Below, in pieces: positions 36,512 to 45,220 of a DNA stretch of 64,000 nucleotides. The notes under the pieces are model-generated. The model saw only the letters and a program-made list of their open reading frames with translations, made no database searches and had not been told where the DNA came from. Position 1 is the stretch's first letter. Every line of letters starts with the position of its first letter. A program made the translations under genes and the position numbers. Source of the stretch: JBQDBK01 sp052090825 (lineage in GTDB: Bacteria > Bacillota > Clostridia > Tissierellales > Peptoniphilaceae); the NCBI GenBank assembly GCA_052090825.1, contig JBQDBK010000001.1, positions 1-64,000 of the forward strand, read 5' to 3'.

Positions 36512-36781
36512 ATGGTTAAATTAAAAAAAATACCCATGCGTAAATGCTTAGGATGTGGAGAAAGTAAGCCAAAAAAAGATTTAATAAGAGTAGTAAAAAA
36601 TAAAGAAGAAGGAATTTTTTTAGATCTATCTGGTAGAAAAAATGGTAGAGGAGCTTATGTATGTTTTAATGAAGAATGTCTTGAGAAAGCAATAAAAAAT
36701 AAAGCTTTAAATAGGTCATTTCAAATGGAGATTAGTGATGATACTTATGAAGAATTGAGAAAATCTATAAAACAACAATAG
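36512..36781 (+). CDS. ylxR: YlxR family RNA-binding protein (RnpM)
   Basis: A small basic protein (89 aa) of the YlxR family, always found between nusA and infB in Bacillota and recently linked to RNase P in Bacillus subtilis. Motifs are PMRKCLGCGESKPKKDLIRVV (C-x2-C at 13-16) and LSGRKNGRGAYVC. The usual next gene, the L7Ae-like ylxQ, is absent; infB begins 25 bases later. Confidence 0.92.
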   Translation: MVKLKKIPMRKCLGCGESKPKKDLIRVVKNKEEGIFLDLSGRKNGRGAYVCFNEECLEKAIKNKALNRSFQMEISDDTYEELRKSIKQQ

Positions 36782-36806
36782 TTCCTTGTTTTAAGGAGGT
36801 GCCTTA

Positions 36807-38981
36807 ATGTCAAAGATGAGAGTACATGCATTGGCAAAAGAAATAGGTATTAGTAGTAGAGAACTTTTAAATAAATTAGAAAATATGGGAATAGAAGTAA
36901 AAAATCATATGTCAAGTCTTGAAGAAAATGAAATTAATAAAGTTAGAGAGTCATTAAAAGAAAATAATACTAATGACAAAAATTCTTCTAAACTTAATTC
37001 TAACGAAAATAAAAGTTCAATAAATAGTAGAGAAAAAAAAGATAAATCTACTTCTACTAATAAAACAAATAATAAGAAAAATAATAATTCTGTAAATAAT
37101 AAAAAAGATATAAGTAAGAATAAGAAAACTTATAAAACAAGAGATTTATCAAAAAAATCGCCAAAGAAAAAAAATAAATCACAAAAAAAATCTGAAAAGT
37201 CAGAATCTGATTTAGGAGATGATAATATAATTACAATTAGTGTACCTATTACAGTAAAAGAGTTTTCAGAAAAATTAAATGTTTCAACATCTCAAGTAAT
37301 TACTAAATTAATTGGTCTTGGTATAATGGCTAGTCAAAATGAAGAAATAGATGAAGACACTTGTATTCTAGTAGGAGATGAATTTGGAAAAGAAATAGTA
37401 ATATCTGAAAATGAAGAAGAAATATCAATTGAAGATCAGTTTAATTTAGATTTTGAAGATAAAGAAAATCAATTAAAGTCTAGACCGGCAGTAGTTACAG
37501 TTATGGGTCACGTAGATCATGGAAAAACTTCATTACTTGATGTTATAAAAAGATCCCATGTTCAAGAATCTGAAGCTGGAGGAATAACTCAGCATATAGG
37601 TGCTTATACAGTAAATGTAAATAATAAAAAAGTTACTTTTTTGGATACTCCAGGACATGAGGCCTTTACTTCTATGAGACTAAGAGGAGCACAAATTACT
37701 GATATTGCTATTTTAGTAGTAGCTGCAGATGATGGAGTTATGCCTCAAACAATAGAGGCTATATCTCATGCTAAGTCAGCTGGTGTACCTATAATTGTGG
37801 CTATAAATAAAATAGATAAAGAAAGTATTGATATAAATAGAGTTAAACAAGAGCTACTTGAAAACGGATTAATGGCTGAAGATTGGGGCGGAGATACTAT
37901 TATGGTAGGGGTATCTGCTAAAACTAAAGAAGGTATAGATGAACTTTTAGAAATGGTTCTTTTAGTTTCAGAAATGCTAGAATTAAAGGCAAACCCTAAT
38001 CGTAAAGCAATAGGTACTATAATTGAAGCAAAGCTTGATAAGGGTAAAGGCCCTATGGCAACTGTATTAGTGCAAAAAGGTACTCTTAAATTTGGGGATA
38101 ATATCGTTTCAGGAGTTTCTAGTGGTAGAATAAGAGCCATGACTGACGATAAGAATAAATCTATTAAAAAAGCAGGTCCATCAATGCCAGCTGTAATTTT
38201 AGGATTGTCAGAAGTTCCGAATGCTGGAGATTTATTATACGCAGTAGAAGATGAAAAATTTGCTAGAACAATAGCTGAAAGTAATAGAGAATCCTTAAGA
38301 GAAAGTAGAATTAACTCTGGTTCTAAAATATCTTTAGAAAATATATTTGATAGAATTAAAGAAGGTGAAATAAAAGATCTTAACATAGTGGTAAAGGGAG
38401 ACGTAAAAGGATCCGTTGAAGCTTTAAACCAATCTTTATTAAAACTTTCTAATGATGAAGTCAAAATAAATATTATACACTCAGGAGTAGGTGGCATAAA
38501 TGAAAGTGATATATCTTTAGCTAGCGCATCTAATGCAATAGTAGTTGGATTTAACGTAAGGCCGAATATGAATGCTATAGAATTATCAAAGACAGAAGAG
38601 GTTGATGTTAGGACTTATAGAGTAATTTATGATGCAATAAACGATCTTGAATCAGCAGTTAAGGGAATGCTAGATCCAGATATTATAGAAGAAATTCAAG
38701 GTAGATGTGAAGTTAGGCAAACTTTCAAATTACCTGGGAATACTGTAGTAGCTGGAGTCTATGTTTTAAATGGGAAAATTCCAAGAAAATCTATGGTTAA
38801 AGTCTTAAGGGATGATATAGTTATACACGAGGGTGAAATTGATTCTCTTAAAAGATTCAAAGATGATGTAAAAGAATTGTCTACAGGTTATGAAGGTGGA
38901 ATATCATTGAACAATTTTAATGATATAAAAGAAGGAGATATCTTTGAAAGTTATATTTTAAAAGAAGTTCAAAGAGGTTAG
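36807..38981 (+). CDS. infB: Translation initiation factor IF-2
   Basis: IF-2 is the GTPase that recruits initiator tRNA. Residues 1-60 are an IF2-N domain; 65-135 are a low-complexity Lys/Asn/Ser linker; a second IF2-N domain spans about 145-200. The G domain has G1 G234-H-V-D-H-G-K-T, G3 DTPGHEAF and G4 NKID, and is followed by the domain II and C-terminal initiator-tRNA-binding parts ending at residue 724. The ribosome binding site AAGGAGGT (36793-36800) is strong but flanked by TCCTT upstream and GCCTT downstream, either of which could pair with it. Confidence 0.96.
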   Translation: MSKMRVHALAKEIGISSRELLNKLENMGIEVKNHMSSLEENEINKVRESLKENNTNDKNSSKLNSNENKSSINSREKKDKSTSTNKTNNKKNNNSVNNKKDISKNKKTYKTRDLSKKSPKKKNKSQKKSEKSESDLGDDNIITISVPITVKEFSEKLNVSTSQVITKLIGLGIMASQNEEIDEDTCILVGDEFGKEIVISENEEEISIEDQFNLDFEDKENQLKSRPAVVTVMGHVDHGKTSLLDVIKRSHVQESEAGGITQHIGAYTVNVNNKKVTFLDTPGHEAFTSMRLRGAQITDIAILVVAADDGVMPQTIEAISHAKSAGVPIIVAINKIDKESIDINRVKQELLENGLMAEDWGGDTIMVGVSAKTKEGIDELLEMVLLVSEMLELKANPNRKAIGTIIEAKLDKGKGPMATVLVQKGTLKFGDNIVSGVSSGRIRAMTDDKNKSIKKAGPSMPAVILGLSEVPNAGDLLYAVEDEKFARTIAESNRESLRESRINSGSKISLENIFDRIKEGEIKDLNIVVKGDVKGSVEALNQSLLKLSNDEVKINIIHSGVGGINESDISLASASNAIVVGFNVRPNMNAIELSKTEEVDVRTYRVIYDAINDLESAVKGMLDPDIIEEIQGRCEVRQTFKLPGNTVVAGVYVLNGKIPRKSMVKVLRDDIVIHEGEIDSLKRFKDDVKELSTGYEGGISLNNFNDIKEGDIFESYILKEVQRG

Positions 38982-38989
38982 GTGTTTTT

Positions 38990-39343
38990 ATGAATAATAA
39001 AAGAGTTGGACAAATATCAGAAGAAATAAAAAAAGCTGTTGCAGATATTGTTAATTTTAAATTAAAAGATCCTAGAATTCCTGACATAATAAGTATTTCA
39101 AATGTGGAAGTTACAAATGATTTATCTTATGCTAAAATTTACTATTCAATTTTTGGAGATGAATCTAAAAAAGTTGAAACACAAGAAGCTTTGGTTAGTG
39201 CTACTGGTTTTATAAAAAAAGAGTTGGCAAAGTTAGTAAAGATTAGATCTATGCCTAAATTGATGTTTATATATGATGATAGCTTAGAAGTTAATATGAA
39301 GATAAGTAAACTAATAGATGAGGTAAAAAATGCAGAAGAATAA
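38990..39343 (+). CDS. rbfA: Ribosome-binding factor A
   Basis: RbfA binds the 30S subunit during late maturation. The 117-aa KH-like protein shows RVGQISEEIKKAVADIVNFKLKDPRIPDIISISNVEVTNDLSYAKIY, the family N-terminal half. It follows infB by eight bases and overlaps nrnA by 14 bases. Confidence 0.95.
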   Translation: MNNKRVGQISEEIKKAVADIVNFKLKDPRIPDIISISNVEVTNDLSYAKIYYSIFGDESKKVETQEALVSATGFIKKELAKLVKIRSMPKLMFIYDDSLEVNMKISKLIDEVKNAEE

Positions 39344-40307
39344 ATTTAAAGAGTTAATTGAAAACTCACAAAAAATTTATATAGCATCCCATATTAATCC
39401 TGATGGAGATAATGTGGGATCTCTGCTTGCACTCTTTAAACTATTATTAAATTTGAAAAAGAATGTTACTCTAATAGAAGACGATTATATTCCAGACTTT
39501 TTAAAATTTTTACCTAATTGGGAAATAGCAAAAAAAAGTGTTGAATTAGATGAGAAATCAGATTTATTTATTTCTCTTGATTGTGCTGACATAGATAGAC
39601 TAGGTGAAGGAGCTAAGAATCTTTTTTTAAAAAGTAAAAATTCTATAAATATAGATCATCATTCGACAAATACTAATTATGGAAGTGTAAATTTAATAGA
39701 TATCCATGCTCCTGCAACTGGTGAGATATTATATGAACTTATTAAAGATGCTGATTATAATATTGATAGTGATATTGCTAAATGTATATATACTGCTATT
39801 TCTAGTGATACTGGCAGTTTTAAATATGATTCTACAAGATCAAGAACTTTTATTATAGCTAGTGAACTATTAACTATAGGTATAGATATTAATGAAATAG
39901 CTGTAAATTTATATCAAAATAATAGCTTAGAAAAAACTAAATTATTATCTAAATCCTTAAATACATTAGAATTATTTGGAAATGGTAAAGTAGCTACTGT
40001 TTTTGTAGATGATAATATGATAAAAGAATGTTCCGCTAAAAAGTCCGATACAGAAGGGATAGTTGAATCTGTAAGAGATATAAGTGGAGTTGAAGTAGCT
40101 TTATTCTTTAAAATAAAAAAAGATTCTATAAAATTAAGCATTAGAACTAAGTCATGTATTAATGCTAGTAAAATAGCATTAAAGTATGGAGGTGGTGGTC
40201 ATATCAGAGCCGCTGGAGCTAGCTTGAATCTGCCTTTTAAAGAGAGAAAAAAAGAAATTGTAAAAATAGCATTGGATGAAATAAATGAATGGAATAGTAA
40301 TATTTAA
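39330..40307 (+). CDS. nrnA: Bifunctional oligoribonuclease/pAp phosphatase NrnA (DHH family)
   Basis: A DHH/DHHA1 phosphoesterase that degrades short RNA oligonucleotides and pAp. Motif I HINPDGDNVGS (about residues 20-30), the D in SLDCAD, motif III IDHHSTNTNYG and motif IV SDTGSF are present, with GGGGHIRAAGA in the DHHA1 part. The length is 325 aa. Located between rbfA and truB as in other Bacillota. Confidence 0.93.
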   Translation: MQKNKFKELIENSQKIYIASHINPDGDNVGSLLALFKLLLNLKKNVTLIEDDYIPDFLKFLPNWEIAKKSVELDEKSDLFISLDCADIDRLGEGAKNLFLKSKNSINIDHHSTNTNYGSVNLIDIHAPATGEILYELIKDADYNIDSDIAKCIYTAISSDTGSFKYDSTRSRTFIIASELLTIGIDINEIAVNLYQNNSLEKTKLLSKSLNTLELFGNGKVATVFVDDNMIKECSAKKSDTEGIVESVRDISGVEVALFFKIKKDSIKLSIRTKSCINASKIALKYGGGGHIRAAGASLNLPFKERKKEIVKIALDEINEWNSNI

Positions 40308-41172
40308 TAAACCTAAAGGTATAACTTCTCATGATGTAGTATATATGTTAAGAAGAAAAACAGGAATAAAAAAGATTGGGCATACTGGTACTTTAGACCC
40401 AATGGCCACCGGAGTATTAGTTATGTGTATAGGTAAGGCAACTAAAGTATCTGAATATATTACAGTTCACGATAAAAATTATGTAGCTGATTTTAGCTTT
40501 GGTTATGAAACAGATACTCTAGATAGCACCTCAGCTGTAATTAAAAAAACTGACTATATTCCAGAAAAAGAAAGTTTAGAAAAAGTTTTGGAGTCTTTTA
40601 CAGGTAAAATTAAACAAATTCCTCCAAGATACTCTGCTCTTAAAATCAATGGTAAAAAATCATATGAACTGGCTAGAGAGGGTATAAAATTTGAACCAAA
40701 AGAAAGAGAAGTAGAAATATATAATTTAAAAATTTTAAAACAACTTTCTAAAAACAGTTATAGAATAAGTATAACTTGTTCTTCTGGAACTTATATAAGA
40801 AGTTTAATTAGAGATATAGCCTATAAACTAAATTCTTTAGCAACTATGGAGTCATTAATTAGAACAAAAGTTGGAAATTTTAAAATTGAAGATTCTATAG
40901 ATAAAGAATTTCTAAATAAAGAAGATATAAAAAGTTTAGAATCTAAAATAATTCCTATAGATAAATCTTTAAGTGATTTTAAAAGTTTTGAAATCCCAGA
41001 AATTTTCTTTAATAAAATAATAAATGGGGTAGCTTATAGAAAATCATTAGATTTAGAAAAGAATGAATATCTAAAGGTTTATTGTAAAAATATTTTTATA
41101 GGTATAGGGCAATATATTTCAGAAAAAGATTTTAAGGGAATAAAAATAAAGAAAATGTTAAAGGATGGATGA
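40285..41172 (+). CDS. truB: tRNA pseudouridine-55 synthase TruB
   Basis: TruB converts U55 of tRNAs to pseudouridine. The N-terminus MNGIVIFNKPKGITSHDVV is typical. The catalytic Asp is D38 in GHTGTLDPMATGVL. Other blocks are RYSALKINGKKSYELAREG and CSSGTYIRSLIRDIA. The length of 295 aa is normal. It overlaps nrnA by 23 bases and ribF by 8, indicating translational coupling. Confidence 0.95.
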   Translation: MNGIVIFNKPKGITSHDVVYMLRRKTGIKKIGHTGTLDPMATGVLVMCIGKATKVSEYITVHDKNYVADFSFGYETDTLDSTSAVIKKTDYIPEKESLEKVLESFTGKIKQIPPRYSALKINGKKSYELAREGIKFEPKEREVEIYNLKILKQLSKNSYRISITCSSGTYIRSLIRDIAYKLNSLATMESLIRTKVGNFKIEDSIDKEFLNKEDIKSLESKIIPIDKSLSDFKSFEIPEIFFNKIINGVAYRKSLDLEKNEYLKVYCKNIFIGIGQYISEKDFKGIKIKKMLKDG

Positions 41173-42094
41173 TAGATTGGAAATAATAAATATAGATAAG
41201 AATTATAAGGCGAAAGAATCATCCATTATTGCATTGGGAAATTTTGATGGAATTCATTTAGCTCATAGGAAAATTTTAGAAGAATTAGTTAGTATATCAA
41301 AAGAAAAAGGTTCAAAAAGTTCTATTTTAATGTTTAAAAATCACACTAAAAACATAATAAACCAAAAAAAACAAATACTTTTAAGCTCAAATAAACAAAA
41401 AATTAATCTTTTAAAAGATATAGGAATTGATATTGTCTATGAAATTGAGTTTGATGAGACTGTTATGAATATATCAGCAGAAGATTTTATAAATAAATTG
41501 CTAATCGAATCTTTAAAAGTTCAAGGTATTGTTGTAGGTTTTGATTATAGATTTGGTCATAAAGCAGTAGGAAATATAGACTTACTAAAAAAAATTTCTT
41601 CAAATAAAGATATAATCTTAAAAATAGTCAATAAAGTTGAATTAGATAATAAAATAATTTCATCTAGTTTAATAAGACAACTAATAAAAGATGGTGAAAT
41701 AAAAGAAGCAAATAAATTTTTAGGATATTCTTATGCTATTGAGGGAAAAGTAATACATGGTAAAAAATTAGGAAGTAAAATGGGATTTCCCACTGCCAAC
41801 ATTGAACCTATTACTGATTATGTTATCCCGAAGTATGGAGTTTATTATTCTAAAATAAAAATAAATGATAGCTTATATAAGGCAGCTACTAATATTGGTA
41901 AAAATCCTACAGTAGAAAATTCTGGTATTAGAATAGAATCTAATATAATAGATTTTAGTGGTGATATATATGGTAGAAAAGTAGAACTCATTTTATTAGA
42001 ATATTTAAGGCCAGAACTAACATTTAATAATATTGATGACTTGTTTTCTCAAATAGAAAAAGATATTGATACCATTAAAAATAAAATTGATTAA
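41165..42094 (+). CDS. ribF: Bifunctional riboflavin kinase/FAD synthetase RibF
   Basis: RibF turns riboflavin into FMN and FAD. The N-terminal nucleotidyltransferase domain has ALGNFDGIHLAHRKIL (HxxH-like nucleotide motif, about residues 20-35) and VGFDYRFGHKAVGN. The C-terminal kinase has GKKLGSKMGFPTANIEP and ATNIGKNPTVENSG. The length of 309 aa is standard. A TTG four codons downstream is an alternative start. Last gene of the nusA operon before a new promoter. Confidence 0.95.
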   Translation: MDDRLEIINIDKNYKAKESSIIALGNFDGIHLAHRKILEELVSISKEKGSKSSILMFKNHTKNIINQKKQILLSSNKQKINLLKDIGIDIVYEIEFDETVMNISAEDFINKLLIESLKVQGIVVGFDYRFGHKAVGNIDLLKKISSNKDIILKIVNKVELDNKIISSSLIRQLIKDGEIKEANKFLGYSYAIEGKVIHGKKLGSKMGFPTANIEPITDYVIPKYGVYYSKIKINDSLYKAATNIGKNPTVENSGIRIESNIIDFSGDIYGRKVELILLEYLRPELTFNNIDDLFSQIEKDIDTIKNKID

Positions 42095-42108
42095 ATAAGA
42101 TTATCTAG

Positions 42109-42135
42109 TTTACAATAATTATTAATTGTGATACT
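42109..42135 (+). promoter_or_regulatory. Candidate rpsO promoter
   Basis: TTTACA (42109-42114), a 15-base spacer and GATACT (42130-42135) preceded by TGT (extended -10). The spacing is short; TATAAA at 42135-42140 is an alternative -10. A new promoter is expected here because ribF ends at 42094 and a structured leader follows. Confidence 0.42.
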
Positions 42136-42157
42136 ATAAATAGAGTAATTACCACTT

Positions 42158-42188
42158 ATGAGTCTGTCGTACCTCGACGCTTACTCGT
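42158..42188 (+). promoter_or_regulatory. Structured rpsO 5' leader, candidate S15 autoregulatory element
   Basis: ATGAGT (42158-42163) can pair with ACTCGT (42183-42188, one G-U), and inside it TGTCG (42165-42169) pairs with CGACG (42175-42179, one G-U) around a TACCT loop. The element lies about 33 bases before the rpsO start. S15 controls its own mRNA through unrelated leader structures in several bacterial lineages; that this is one of them is inference. Confidence 0.45.
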
Positions 42189-42220
42189 ATTTTGGCATAT
42201 ATAATATTAGGAGGAAAAGA

Positions 42221-42487
42221 ATGTTAAACGCAGAGAAAAAAAGTAAAATTATTGAAGCTTATAAAGTTAATGAAAAAGATACTGGGTCTCCTGAGGTTCA
42301 AGTAGCAATTTTAACAACAAGAATTAATGAACTAAACGAACATTTAAAGGAGCATAAAAAAGATCATCACTCAAGAAGAGGCTTATTAAAAATGGTTGGT
42401 AAAAGAAGAAATCTTCTTAGATATTTAAAAAATAAAGATATTGAAAGATATCGTTCATTAATAGAAAAGTTACAAATTAGAGGATAA
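42221..42487 (+). CDS. rpsO: 30S ribosomal protein S15
   Basis: S15 binds 16S rRNA near the central junction. From ATG 42221 (AGGAGG at 42209-42214) the protein is 88 aa and begins MLNAEKKSKIIEAYKVNEKDTGSPEVQVAILTTRINELNEHLKEHKKDHHSRRGL, the canonical sequence. The frame stays open upstream to 42158 but that part is leader RNA. Followed by a terminator and pnp in the conserved order. Confidence 0.97.
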   Translation: MLNAEKKSKIIEAYKVNEKDTGSPEVQVAILTTRINELNEHLKEHKKDHHSRRGLLKMVGKRRNLLRYLKNKDIERYRSLIEKLQIRG

Positions 42488-42489
42488 TT

Positions 42490-42517
42490 AAAGAGCGGGT
42501 AACCGCTCTTTATTTTT
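42490..42517 (+). terminator. Terminator between rpsO and pnp
   Basis: AAAGAGCGG (42490-42498) pairs with CCGCTCTTT (42503-42511), loop GTAA, then ATTTTTT. pnp follows at 42536 without an obvious promoter, so partial read-through is expected. Confidence 0.85.
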
Positions 42518-42535
42518 TAAATAAAGGAGGAAGAT

Positions 42536-44658
42536 ATGGAGAAGGTTTTTAATTTAGAATTAGCAGGTAGAAATTTAAAAGTTACAGTGGGTAAAGTTGC
42601 AGAACAAGCAAATGGTGCATGCTTATTAGAATATGGTGAAACAGTTGTTTTAGTTACAGCTACAGCCTCAAAATCACCTAGAAGTGGAATAGATTTTTTC
42701 CCTTTAAGTGTTGATTTTGAAGAAAAGATGTATTCTGTAGGGAAAATGCCAGGAGGATTTATAAAAAGAGAGGGTCGTCCTAGTGAAAGAGCAATTCTAT
42801 CAGCAAGATTGATAGATAGACCAATACGTCCTCTATTTCCTGAAGGTTATAGAAATGATGTACAAGTTATTTCAACAGTTTTATCAGTAGATCAGGATAA
42901 TCAGCCAGATATTTTAGNNNNNNNNNNATAGGTTCCTCAATAGCTCTTTCAATTTCTGATATACCGTTTGAAGGGCCAACTGGTTCTGTATTAGTCGGCT
43001 ATGTAAATGGAGAATATATTATTAATCCTACAGAAGAGGAAAGAGAAAAATCTGATATTTACTTAGTGGTTTCAGGAACAAAATCTGCTATTATGATGGT
43101 AGAAGCTGGGGCTAATATAGTTTCAGAAGATGAGATGTTAGGAGCTATTTTAAAAGCTCATGAAGAAATAAAGAGAATTTGTGAATTTATTGAAGAAATA
43201 AAGAACGAAGTAGGAAAAGAAAAATCAAAGTATGAAATTTTTAAACCTAATGATGAAATAGAAGAAAAAGTAAGAGAATATGCTAGTGATAAAATAATAT
43301 CAGCTGTTAATGAAGCAGACAAAGTAAAAAGAATTAATAATTTAGAATCTATTAAAGATGAAATAAGAGAACATTTTGAAGAATATATGGAAGAATATTC
43401 TAAAGATATAGAAGATGTCATGGAAGCAATTGAAGTGGCAGAAGTAAGAAGAGCTATCTTGGAAGATGAAGTTAGACCTGATGGAAGAGGACTTGAAGAA
43501 ATTAGACATCTTTCATCAGAAGCAGGTGTTTTACCAAGAACTCATGGATCTGGGTTATTTACAAGGGGTCAAACTCAAGTTCTATCAGTAGCAACATTAT
43601 CTGGATTAGGCGATGTGCAAGTTATCGATGGATTAGGTGATGATAAAGCTAAAAGATATATACATCATTATAATTTTCCACCATATAGTGTAGGTGACAC
43701 AAGACCTGTTAGAGGCCCTGGGAGACGTGAAATAGGACATGGAGCATTAGCAGAAAAAGCACTTGTTCCTGTAATTCCTACAGAAGAAGAATTTCCTTAT
43801 GCTATAAGGGTTGTATCAGAAGTATTATCATCTAATGGGTCGTCTTCACAAGCTTCAGTATGTGGTTCTACTTTAGCTTTAATGGATGCAGGCGTCCCTA
43901 TTAAAGCACCTGTGGCAGGTATTGCTATGGGGTTGATTGAAGATAATGGTGTTACTAAAATATTAACAGATATTCAAGGTTTAGAAGATCATTTCGGAGA
44001 TATGGATTTTAAGGTAGCTGGTACTAGAGATGGTATAACTGCAATTCAAATGGATATTAAAGTAGAAGGTATTAGTAAAGAAATATTAACTATTGCCTTA
44101 GATAAAGCTAAAAAAGCAAGACTAGAGATACTTGATCACATATCCACTACACTGGAAAAACCTAGGGAGAAACTTTCTAAATATGCCCCTATTATTCATA
44201 TTATTATGATAAAGCCAGAAAAGATAGGTGAAGTTATTGGATCTGGAGGGAAAACCATTAATAAGATAATTGAACAAACTGGTGTTAAAATAGATATAGA
44301 TGAAGATGGGAAAATTTCAATCTTATCCGAAGATTCTGAAAAAGCTAAAGAAGCAATTGAAACAATAGAAGAAATAGTAAAAGATGTTGAAATTGGTGAC
44401 ATCTATGATGCTAAAGTAAAAAAAATAATGAAATTTGGCGCTTTTGTGGAATTGAAAAAAGGAATAGAAGGATTGTTACACATTTCAGAAATTGCTCATG
44501 AAAGAACTGAAAAAGTAGAAGATGTATTAAAAATGGGAGATAAGGTAAAAGTAAAGGTAATAGATATAGATGAAAATAAAAAAATTTCTCTTTCAAGAAA
44601 AGCTCTTTTACCTAAGCCAGACAAAGAAGAAGTAAAAGAAGAGGATAAAAAGAAATAA
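42536..44658 (+). CDS. pnp: Polyribonucleotide nucleotidyltransferase (PNPase), interrupted by an assembly gap
   Basis: PNPase is the phosphorolytic 3'-5' exoribonuclease of mRNA decay. The first RNase PH domain starts MEKVFNLELAGRNLKVTVGKVAEQANGA. A helical linker (about residues 215-310) is followed by the second, catalytic RNase PH domain (GSGLFTRGQTQVLS, GRREIGHGALAEKAL, SNGSSSQASVCGSTLALMDAGVPIKAPVAGIAMGL), then KH (IGSGGKTINKIIEQTGVKIDI) and S1 (FGAFVELKKGIEGLLHISEI). The run of 10 N at 42918-42927 breaks the frame. Family sequence across the break (…PDIL-A-M-IGSS…) suggests only about five bases are really missing, giving an intact protein of about 705 aa. I regard it as one functional gene, not a pseudogene. 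Confidence 0.93.
42918..42927. other. Assembly gap (10 N) inside pnp
   Basis: Ten N between a frame ending …GATATTTTAG and one beginning ATAGGTTCCTCA. The frames differ, so the true length is not 10; it should be 2 plus a multiple of 3 bases. Comparison with the family predicts 5. Confidence 0.95.
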
Positions 44659-44673
44659 AAAAAATAATTCAAT

Positions 44674-44705
44674 CAGGATGCTTTTATAAGGTATCCTGTT
44701 TTTTT
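44674..44705 (+). terminator. Terminator between pnp and dut
   Basis: CAGGATGC (44674-44681) pairs with GTATCCTG (44691-44698, one G-U pair), followed by TTTTTTT. dut follows 16 bases later. Confidence 0.8.
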
Positions 44706-44720
44706 AAGGAGTGTAGTAAA

Positions 44721-45152
44721 ATGAAAATGAAAATTGTAAATAAAAGTAATAATGAATTACCAAAATATGAAACTAAAGGTTCTTCTGGCATGGATTTAAG
44801 AGCATTTTTAAAAGAGCCAATAATTTTAAAACCCCTTGATAGAATGCTTATACCGACAGGTCTTTATATTGAATTAGAAGAAGGTTATGAAGCTCAAATA
44901 AGAGCAAGATCAGGATTGGCTTTAAAACAAGGCTTAAGTTTACCTAATGGTATAGGTACTATAGATTCTGATTATAGAGGAGAATTAAAAGTTATAGTTA
45001 TTAACTTGGGAAAAGAAGACATTATTATAAATAATGGTGATAGAATAGCACAAATGGTTATTATGAAATATGAAAAGGTTAATGTTCAGTTAGTTGAAGA
45101 ATTAGAAAATACAGAAAGGTCTGATGGAGGTTTTGGACATACTGGAAAATGA
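44721..45152 (+). CDS. dut: dUTP diphosphatase
   Basis: Trimeric dUTPase that keeps uracil out of DNA and supplies dUMP. All five motifs appear: SSGMDLRA (I), RSGLALKQGL (II), NGIGTIDSDYRGEL (III), NNGDRIAQMVIMKY (IV) and RSDGGFGHTGK at the C-terminus (V). The length of 143 aa is typical. AAGGAG (44706-44711) precedes ATG 44721. Confidence 0.96.
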   Translation: MKMKIVNKSNNELPKYETKGSSGMDLRAFLKEPIILKPLDRMLIPTGLYIELEEGYEAQIRARSGLALKQGLSLPNGIGTIDSDYRGELKVIVINLGKEDIIINNGDRIAQMVIMKYEKVNVQLVEELENTERSDGGFGHTGK

Positions 45153-45174
45153 TTTTCTTATCTTAAGATAATGG

Positions 45175-45200
45175 TTTACTAATAGTCTTTATGATATAAT
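45175..45200 (+). promoter_or_regulatory. Candidate ftsK promoter (extended -10)
   Basis: TATAAT at 45195-45200 preceded by TGA, 20 bases before the ftsK TTG start. No good -35 at standard spacing (TTTACT at 45175-45180 is 14 bases away), so activity would rest on the extended -10. A 14-bp palindrome TTATCTTAAGATAA lies just upstream (45158-45171). Confidence 0.5.
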
Positions 45201-45220
45201 AAATTTCACGAGGTGTTAGT

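Noticed and set aside
37766..38497. Long open frame of 243 codons on the minus strand inside infB
   Set aside because: Lies wholly within the conserved G domain and domain II of IF-2 on the other strand; the translation is a Ser/Ile/Leu-rich composition typical of antisense frames in A/T-rich genes, with no ribosome binding site.
42158..42220. Upstream extension of rpsO by 21 codons
   Set aside because: The conserved S15 N-terminus begins at 42221 with AGGAGG before it; the extra codons coincide with a structured leader.
42536..44658. pnp as a frameshifted pseudogene
   Set aside because: All domains are intact on both sides and the break coincides exactly with a run of N, so it is an assembly artefact.
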